Shown one piece after another: positions 5,229-10,061 of a stretch of 10,061 bases of DNA. How positions within the stretch are numbered: the first letter of the stretch is position 1; the number at the start of each line of letters is the position of its first letter. The position numbers were made by a program, and so were the translations under genes. The DNA lies in NCBI GenBank assembly GCA_031281815.1, contig JAITEY010000011.1, forward strand, positions 1 through 10,061, read 5' to 3'. Source of the DNA: Desulfovibrio sp. (GTDB taxonomy: Bacteria > Desulfobacterota > Desulfovibrionia > Desulfovibrionales > Desulfovibrionaceae). The notes beneath the pieces are model-generated. The model did not search any database. It saw nothing but the letters and a program-made list of their open reading frames with translations, and was not told the DNA's origin.

Positions 5229-8027
5229 TCACGCTACCTGTTTGAGCAGGGCGTTTACGCGGGCCGTCGCTTTTTGGAAATCGGCTTCGAGCATCATTTC
5301 CGCCGTTTCAAATACGGCGTTGCGCATTGTTTCGGGCAGCGCCAGAATTTGCAGGCGCGCCAGCGCGGCATCCGCGGCCTCGATATCCACGGCTTCCAGC
5401 GCGTCGCGCAGTTGCGCCAGGAGGGTGCGGATTTCCGGGTCGGGGGGCGCCGTGCCGTCTTCGTGATCCGCAGCGGTCGTTGCCTGCCGTACAACATCGT
5501 CGATCCGCGCAACGAGCGCGGCGAGCTGCTCCCTGAAGGAGGCAAGATGCCTGCCGATCGCGGCGATGTCGGCCTCCCGTCCCGCCTTTTCCAGCAGGGC
5601 GGCAAGCTGCGAGAGTCCGCCCGCGCCGACGGAGGCCAGCGCGCTTTTCAGGGCGTGCACCTGCGTGGTGAAGGCGCTCAGAGACGACGCATCCGGCACT
5701 TGGGCGAGCAACGCGAAAGCGGTTTCCGCATCCCTGCGGAACACCTTCAGCAAATCCGTGTAAAGGCGCAGCGAGCCGCCGATACGGGCAACCCCGGCAG
5801 CGACGTCGACGCCCGCCATATCGGGGAAGGCGGTTACCGCGGGCATTGCCGTTTTCCGGGTCAGTTCGTCGGCCGGCGCCGTTTCCCGGCGTTGTTCGAC
5901 GGGAATCCATTTTTTCAGCAGCGCGTCCAGCTTGGGCACTTCAATGGGCTTGGCGATAAAGTCGTTGAAGCCGTTTTCCAAAAACATCTCGCGCATACCG
6001 GACACGGCGTTGGCCGTGAGCGCGACAACGGGCATTGTCCGGCAGCGTTCGTCGGGCATGGCCCGGACGGCGCGGGTCGTCTCCACGCCGTCCATGCCCG
6101 GCATCATGTGGTCCATGAGCACGAGGTCGTAGGCATCGGCTTCAATCCGCGCCAGGGCGTCCTCTCCGCTTCGGCAGGCGGTGATTTTCATCCCGTACGG
6201 CGCGAGCAGCCCTTCCGCCACGGCCAGGTTGGTTTCCATGTCGTCCACGATGAGGACGCGAAAATCCGGAGCGGTAAAGCGGATATCGCGCGCCGGGGTG
6301 TTGCCGGCGATCCTGTTGCTCAGGGGCCCCATGGGGGCGGCATCGGCGACGCCCTGCGTAAGGGTCGCCGTGAAGATCGAGCCGACGCCGTATTCGCTTT
6401 CCACGCGTATGTCGCCGTCCATGGCGCGACACAGGCTGCGCGCTATGGCGAGGCCGAGGCCGGTACCTTCAATGGCCTTGTTGTACTTTTGATTGATGCG
6501 TACAAAATCGCCGAACAGGCGAGTCAGATTCTCGGGTTTTATGCCGATGCCGCTGTCGGCGACCGTAAAGGTCAGCCGGGCTGTTTCAGGGGCGACGGGC
6601 TCATACCTTGCCGAAAACCAGATAAACCCTTTCCTGGTGTATTTCACGGCATTGGAGAGCAGGTTGAGCAGCACCTGCCGCACCCGCATCTCGTCGCCGA
6701 CAAGAAAAGCCGGGATGGATTCATCCAGGTCGATTTCAAAGCGCAACGGCGACTCCATCAGGCGGACTTTGATAATCATCAGCACATCGTTCAGCAGGGA
6801 GGCGGTTTGATAGGGCGCGCGGCTTATTTCCATCCGGCCGGATTCAATCTTGGAGAAATCAAGGATATCGTTGATAATGGACAGCAGGTTCGCGCCGGCC
6901 TGCTTGATGCCGGCAATGTATTCCGTGCACTGTTCCTTGCCGCAGTGCATGGCGGCCAACTCGCTCAGTCCCAGGACGGCGTTCAGGGGAGTGCGTATCT
7001 CGTGGCTCATGCGGGCCAGGAAAAGGCTTTTGGCTTCGGCGCCGGCAACGGCTTCCTCCTTGGCGCGAATCAGGCTGCTCCGGACATTGTGCAGTTTGCC
7101 TATGTATACCGCCGCCAGCAGCGACGCCCCGAGCGCCGTGACCATGACGCCCGCCAGCACCAGCGTGAGGCTGTCGAGGGGCTGCATGAGCCTTTCCGTG
7201 CTCAGGACGATGCCCAGCCTCCAGCCGGTAGCTTCGGATATTTCTCTGCTGAACACGGTATAGTTGCGGCCGTCGAGATGCTTGAACGTGCCTGTGAATA
7301 CTTTTTGGTCGAGTATTGCCTGGGCAAGCGCGGATAATCCCCGGTAGCCGGCCTCTACATCGGCCCGGAGAAGGTTGACCCGTATCTTTAATTCCGGAAG
7401 CTGCGAAGAAAAAATCATGCCGTTTTTATCAGCGATCCAGGCGTTGCTCGACAGCACCAGGCCCATGCTGATTTCACGTATGGCCGTATCAATACGGTCC
7501 AGGGACATCTCAATACCCAGCAGCAGGCGAATGCCTCCGCCGGGGTGTTTTACGGCATGCACCAGGATCAGGGCAGGTCGGCCCGTATTGCGGGAAATAA
7601 GGGGTTCGCTGAAGGCGCTGTCCTGTTCCCCGGTATAGACGCTCTGTATATAGGCGCGGTCGGCAATGTCGATATAGTTTCCCGGTGTGGTGGTGGCCCG
7701 CCCGTCCGGCCATACGACAAACACGCTGGGGATGTCGTTGCCCACCTTGCCCACCTGGCCGTAGGCGGCGGCTTCCACCAGTTGGTGCGAGCCGTACATG
7801 AAAATTTCCTGCCGGGCCAGGGTACCCAGCAATTTTTGATACGAACGGATGATTTCGTTTATTGTTTCGGCTTTGGCTTCCAGTATCTGAAAAGAGGAGT
7901 TTGTCAGCAGGTTTTCCAGGTTGCTCCTCCCCTGGATGGTGACGACGATGAAGAGGCCGGTCAAAGCGCATAAGACCAGCAGTTCTATACAGACGACAAC
8001 GGTAAAGCTGACGGTCTTTTTCCCCAT
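5229..8027 (-). CDS. Hybrid sensor histidine kinase, dCache-type sensor, receiver and HPt
   Basis: A 932-residue hybrid kinase on the minus strand. The ATG at 8027-8025 has only a weak GGCGGGA ribosome site. Order: TM1 about 8-31; periplasmic region 33-285 of dCache type (VWPDGRATTTPGNYID, then DRAYIQS ... SEPLISRNTGRP); TM2 about 287-309; HisKA directly after, without HAMP, His342 in SHEIRTP; HATPase with Asn459, DSGIG and EGTGLGL; receiver with Asp595/596, acceptor Asp639, Thr671 and Lys693; HPt about 738-840 with His791 in HALKSAL; then about 90 residues of helical C-terminal extension. All phosphorelay residues are present. The final acceptor would be an unseen response regulator. The sensor shows DRAYI where amino-acid-binding dCache domains usually have an R-x-W-Y motif, so an amino-acid ligand is not supported by motif. 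It diverges from the transporter gene and converges with kinase 1, which lacks an HPt. Confidence 0.93.
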   Translation of the reverse strand: MGKKTVSFTVVVCIELLVLCALTGLFIVVTIQGRSNLENLLTNSSFQILEAKAETINEIIRSYQKLLGTLARQEIFMYGSHQLVEAAAYGQVGKVGNDIPSVFVVWPDGRATTTPGNYIDIADRAYIQSVYTGEQDSAFSEPLISRNTGRPALILVHAVKHPGGGIRLLLGIEMSLDRIDTAIREISMGLVLSSNAWIADKNGMIFSSQLPELKIRVNLLRADVEAGYRGLSALAQAILDQKVFTGTFKHLDGRNYTVFSREISEATGWRLGIVLSTERLMQPLDSLTLVLAGVMVTALGASLLAAVYIGKLHNVRSSLIRAKEEAVAGAEAKSLFLARMSHEIRTPLNAVLGLSELAAMHCGKEQCTEYIAGIKQAGANLLSIINDILDFSKIESGRMEISRAPYQTASLLNDVLMIIKVRLMESPLRFEIDLDESIPAFLVGDEMRVRQVLLNLLSNAVKYTRKGFIWFSARYEPVAPETARLTFTVADSGIGIKPENLTRLFGDFVRINQKYNKAIEGTGLGLAIARSLCRAMDGDIRVESEYGVGSIFTATLTQGVADAAPMGPLSNRIAGNTPARDIRFTAPDFRVLIVDDMETNLAVAEGLLAPYGMKITACRSGEDALARIEADAYDLVLMDHMMPGMDGVETTRAVRAMPDERCRTMPVVALTANAVSGMREMFLENGFNDFIAKPIEVPKLDALLKKWIPVEQRRETAPADELTRKTAMPAVTAFPDMAGVDVAAGVARIGGSLRLYTDLLKVFRRDAETAFALLAQVPDASSLSAFTTQVHALKSALASVGAGGLSQLAALLEKAGREADIAAIGRHLASFREQLAALVARIDDVVRQATTAADHEDGTAPPDPEIRTLLAQLRDALEAVDIEAADAALARLQILALPETMRNAVFETAEMMLEADFQKATARVNALLKQVA

Positions 8028-8267
8028 ATCGTCCCGCCGGATGAACCTGAGTAACCGGGGCGCGCCGGCATCCCGGCTCGGCGCATACCTTATGAAAATG
8101 TTTATCCCAAGCCTGTCCGGGAGTCAAACCGGCAGGCTGCGACAACCGGCAGGCTGCGCCGCGCCTTCACCCTCCTCACCGGTTGACAGGCCGGGGACAA
8201 CGCGGCAGATCTCCTGCATGAGCCGTCCGGCGCAGCCGGGCGCGTAGTTTCTCGATAAGGAGCGGAC
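8028..8267. promoter_or_regulatory. Divergent promoter region of kinase 2 and the NSS transporter
   Basis: This 240-base gap must contain promoters for both flanking genes. On the plus strand a perfect TTGACA lies at 8183-8188, but no good -10 stands 16-18 bases on. On the minus strand TTGGGA (8110-8105) and TATGCG (8087-8082), 17 bases apart, are a weak pair in the least GC-rich part (about 8085-8110). The middle holds three CCGGCAGGC-like blocks, listed separately. The transporter ribosome site AAGGAG is at 8257-8262. Confidence 0.45.
8110..8158. repeat. Cluster of CCGGCAGGC repeats, possible operator
   Basis: The 15-mer aaccggcaggctgcg occurs exactly at 8127-8141 and 8144-8158, a 17-base period. 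An inverted copy with one extra T (agcctgtccgg, 8110-8120) pairs with the first copy to give a 10-bp stem with a bulged T8116 and loop 8121-8128. A further related palindrome, CCGG-N8-CCGG, spans 8180-8195 or so and overlaps the TTGACA. Repeats placed centrally in a divergent region suggest a transcription factor site serving both genes, but no regulator gene is present nearby. Confidence 0.4.
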
Positions 8268-9626
8268 ATGGCAGCGGAACGGGGACAATGGGGATCGCGC
8301 ATCGGCTTTGTGCTGGCCGCCGCAGGATCTGCCGTCGGGCTGGGGTCTGTCTGGAAGTTTCCTTATATGGCGGGAGCCAACGGCGGAAGCGCGTTTCTGA
8401 TCATGTATCTTGCTGCCGTGCTGGGCATCGGCATGAGCATGATGCTGGCGGAATTGGCCGTCGGCAGGGCCGCCCGCAAGGACGCCGTGGGGGCGTACAG
8501 CATGCTCGGCGGGCAGAAGTGGAGCGTTTTCGGCTACCTCAGCCTCACAGCCGCCTTTATTATCCTGTCGTTTTACTGCGTGGTGGGAGGCTGGACCGTG
8601 GGATACCTGCTCAAGGCCGTGCGGGGAACCCTGCTTGCTCCCGCTGACGCGGAAGGTTTCAAACTGCAGTTCAGCGCCTTTATCGGCGATCCCGCTTACA
8701 GTCTGGTCTTTTCGGCCGTATTCATGCTGATGACCGTGGGCATCATCCTGGGAGGAGTGCAAGGCGGCATCGAGCGCGTCAGCAAGGTGCTCATGCCCCT
8801 GCTGCTGTTGCTCATGATCCTGATGATCGCGCGCTCCCTTACCCTGCCCGGGGCCGTAGAGGGGGTAAAGTTCCTGCTGGTGCCCGATCTGGGCAAGATT
8901 ACCCCCCGTGTGCTCACCGACGCCATGGGATTCGCCTGCTTTTCGCTCTCCTTGGGCTTCGGCGGCATGCTGACCTACGGTTCTTATATGGGCAAGGGAG
9001 AGAATATAGTCAAGGCTGCGTTCTGGGTGGTCGGCCTGCAAATCGTGTACACGCTGACGGCCGGGTTCATGGTCATGCCCGCGGTGTTCGCCTTCGGCAT
9101 GGAGCCTTCGGCAGGGCCCGGCCTTTCCTACATCACCCTTCCGGCGGTATTCAAAGCCATGCAAGGCGGGGCTTTTTTCGCCGCGGTGTTTTTCTCCCTG
9201 CTGCTCATTGCCGCGCTGACCTCCTCGGTGTCCATTCTGGAACCCATCGTCGCCCACCTCATTGACCGGCACGGCGTATCACGCAAAAAAGCATCCTGCG
9301 GCACAGCCGCGGCCTGCTTTCTCGCGGGCATTCCGGCGGCCTGGTCCTTCGGCCCGTGGGAAGAGGTCCGCGTTTTCGGGCTTAATCCCTTCGAGCTTAT
9401 GGATTATGTGACGTCCAACATCATGCTGCCGATCAACGTGCTGGCCGGGTGCCTGCTCATGGGTTGGTTCAGGAAGCGTACGCTGCGCCGTGAGCTTTAC
9501 CCGGGCCGTCATGGAAACGACGGCAAGGACTGTCCTCTGCCCGGCTGGGTTTCCCTGGTGGAAGCCGGTTGCCGGTTCATCGCCCCTGCCGCCGTCGCGG
9601 CCACGCTGCTCGCCGGTATTTTATGA
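8268..9626 (+). CDS. Sodium-dependent transporter of the NSS/SNF family (LeuT fold)
   Basis: A 452-residue inner-membrane symporter, a usual length for bacterial members, predicted to take up an amino acid or related solute with sodium. The ATG at 8268 follows AAGGAG (8257-8262) by five bases. The N-terminus aligns without gaps to LeuT: RIGFVLAAAGSAVGLGSVWKFP at 11-32 is the unwound TM1 signature. FSLSLGFG at 225-232 matches TM6, and LTSS at 317-320 matches TM8. Sodium site 2 looks intact (Gly20, Val23, Ala315, Thr318, Ser319). Sodium site 1 differs: LeuT Asn27 is Ser27, Thr254 is Ser226 and Asn286 aligns with Gln258. LeuT Arg30 of the outer gate is Lys30. The substrate cannot be read from the sequence. 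No metS-like small membrane subunit follows. The gene is divergent from kinase 2 and probably monocistronic. Confidence 0.92.
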   Translation: MAAERGQWGSRIGFVLAAAGSAVGLGSVWKFPYMAGANGGSAFLIMYLAAVLGIGMSMMLAELAVGRAARKDAVGAYSMLGGQKWSVFGYLSLTAAFIILSFYCVVGGWTVGYLLKAVRGTLLAPADAEGFKLQFSAFIGDPAYSLVFSAVFMLMTVGIILGGVQGGIERVSKVLMPLLLLLMILMIARSLTLPGAVEGVKFLLVPDLGKITPRVLTDAMGFACFSLSLGFGGMLTYGSYMGKGENIVKAAFWVVGLQIVYTLTAGFMVMPAVFAFGMEPSAGPGLSYITLPAVFKAMQGGAFFAAVFFSLLLIAALTSSVSILEPIVAHLIDRHGVSRKKASCGTAAACFLAGIPAAWSFGPWEEVRVFGLNPFELMDYVTSNIMLPINVLAGCLLMGWFRKRTLRRELYPGRHGNDGKDCPLPGWVSLVEAGCRFIAPAAVAATLLAGIL

Positions 9627-9950
9627 GCTCAAGCAGACGCGATGACAAGAGGGCGGCCTGATGCCCGCCGTTTGATCCCCGATGCGCGGCATGGCGTCGG
9701 CTGTCGGCAACCTCCCCAGGGCGCGTGACGGCGGACGGGAGCTTGCGGAGCTGGAAACGGTCAAAGCCGTTTTGGGGCAGGAGTTTACGCAGAAGGAAGA
9801 ACTTGCCCTGGTGCGGGAAAACCACGGCCTGGCTATGTGTCGGAATGGGTGCCGAAGACCGCGCCTGCGGCGGACGCGGCGGTACCGGACACAGCGGTTC
9901 AGGCACAGGGAATGAGGATGCGATGAGCGCGGCAAAGGTCGAAAAAATTT
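9627..9950. other. Gene-poor remnant region before the right IS
   Basis: No intact gene is supported. A weak hairpin, GGCGG (9652-9656) with CCGCC (9665-9669) followed by gttt, may terminate the transporter transcript. A possible frameshifted reading-frame remnant lies at about 9730-9934 and is listed separately. Short frames overlapping the transporter stop (ATG at 9623, 12 codons) have no convincing ribosome site or membrane segment. Composition becomes A-rich only at 9942-9950, at the IS boundary. Confidence 0.5.
9730..9934 (+). pseudogene. Possible frameshifted coding remnant, unidentified
   Basis: Two reading frames look protein-like by codon choice and join end to end. One frame, open from 9676, reads RELAELETVKAVLGQEF then TQKEELALVRENHGL, up to about 9830. 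The other then reads GYVSEWVPKTAPAAD and continues to a TGA at about 9932-9934. Adding one base near 9831 would make them continuous. No good ribosome site precedes either ATG (9682, 9691), and upstream codons are closed by a stop at 9673-9675. I do not recognise the product. It may be the tail of a gene disrupted by the neighbouring IS or by decay, or a chance open stretch in GC-rich DNA. Confidence 0.25.
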
Positions 9951-9975
9951 CCTGATTACGCATAATGTTCAGCCA
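9951..9975. repeat. Terminal inverted repeat of right IS1595-type element
   Basis: Read into the element from 9951 the sequence is CCTGATTACG, six variable bases, then GTTCAGCCA. It agrees with the left element's end (126-150, inverted) at 21 of 25 positions, in two exact blocks of 10 and 9 bases at the same spacing. The transposase stop codon (9958-9956) lies inside it. Confidence 0.7.
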
Positions 9976-10061
9976 ATTTTAAGAGTCTGTAAGGCATGGG
10001 GGGAGTCCTGAGAGCGACATAGGCAAGTCGTACAAATAAATCCGGTAGGCTGAACCTGCGA
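9956..10061 (-). CDS. IS1595-family (ISXO2-like) transposase, C-terminal fragment
   Basis: This partial gene enters from the right edge and ends with TAA at 9958-9956 on the minus strand, giving 34 visible codons. The peptide contains RRFSLPDLFVRLAYVAL and ends TPPMPYRLLKLAEHYA. That matches the end of ISXO2-like DDE transposases, where an arginine-rich F-N-R-R-F-x-L stretch leads to a T-P-P-x-P-Y-R-L-L-K-L-A-E ending. The stop codon lies within the terminal inverted repeat, as is common in compact IS elements. It has the same orientation as the N-terminal fragment at 73-1, but the two fragments do not overlap, so they cannot be compared directly. Catalytic residues lie beyond the edge. Confidence 0.75.
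   Translation of the reverse strand, partial: RRFSLPDLFVRLAYVALRTPPMPYRLLKLAEHYA

Larger units (their letters stand above)
9951..10061 (-). mobile_element. IS1595-family insertion sequence, 3' end (partial)
   Basis: The right edge holds the 3' end of an insertion sequence on the minus strand: the last 34 codons of an ISXO2-like transposase and a terminal repeat (9951-9975) matching that of the left element. Both elements point the same way, so they flank about 9.8 kb as direct repeats. Since only the 5' end of one and the 3' end of the other are visible, whether they are identical copies cannot be seen here. Confidence 0.7.

Noticed and set aside
5274..7337. Long plus-strand open frame of 687 codons
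   Set aside because: It is antisense to kinase 2, whose motifs (SHEIRTP, DSGIG, GTGLGL, receiver and HPt residues) are complete; the antisense translation shows no family motif and arises from GC-rich codon bias.
8124..9272. Minus-strand open frame of 382 codons opposite the transporter
   Set aside because: Low-complexity, His/Gly/Gln-rich translation typical of an antisense shadow; the plus strand encodes a clear LeuT-fold transporter.
9623..9661. 12-codon ORF overlapping the transporter stop (ATGA), possible MetS-like small subunit
   Set aside because: The peptide MSSSRRDDKRAA has no membrane segment and no own ribosome site; known NSS small subunits are membrane peptides of about 30-60 residues.
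9951..10061. Possible 5' domain of a group II intron or other structured RNA (an 8-base inverted repeat GTTCAGCC/GGCTGAAC at 9967-9974 and 10048-10055, with a small CGAC/GTCG hairpin between)
   Set aside because: The minus strand of the same stretch translates to a good ISXO2-like transposase C-terminus ending TPPMPYRLLKLAEHYA, and 9951-9975 matches the terminal repeat of the left IS. No GTGYG intron start is at a suitable place.

Overview
The window is GC-rich bacterial DNA whose gene types suggest a deltaproteobacterium of the Desulfovibrio kind: a ZraP-like periplasmic protein with a Gly/His tail, two large hybrid sensor kinases and an NSS-family amino-acid transporter. The taxonomic placement is inference from gene style and composition, not from a marker gene.

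Layout. Bases 1-150 are the 5' end of an insertion sequence of the IS1595 (ISXO2-like) type, with its transposase starting on the minus strand at 73 and a terminal inverted repeat at 126-150. Bases 151-472 hold no gene but contain a stable hairpin, an AT-rich tandem repeat and a possible sigma-54 promoter. A zraP/cpxP-like gene lies at 473-985, followed by a terminator-like hairpin. Bases 986-1376 form a structured leader with a sigma-70-like promoter, a 19-residue leader ORF with a perfect Shine-Dalgarno and a 14-bp GC-rich hairpin. They precede the first hybrid kinase (1377-5177, plus strand). The second hybrid kinase (8027-5229, minus strand) converges on the first across 51 bases. It diverges from the NSS transporter gene (8268-9626) across 240 bases that carry clustered CCGGCAGGC repeats. 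Bases 9627-9950 hold only short, broken reading frames. From 9951 to the right edge is the 3' end of a second IS1595-type element, same orientation as the first, with the transposase stop codon inside its terminal repeat.

How the genes may work together. No DNA-binding response regulator is present. Kinase 1 has HisKA, HATPase and two receiver domains but no HPt. Kinase 2 has HisKA, HATPase, one receiver and an HPt. Their outputs must be encoded elsewhere, or they may exchange phosphate. Kinase 2 shares its upstream region with the transporter, so co-regulation, or sensing of a related solute, is plausible but unproven. The roughly 9.8 kb between the two IS ends looks like a composite transposon in geometry, but the cargo has the same codon style throughout and may simply be chromosomal DNA with an insertion on each side.
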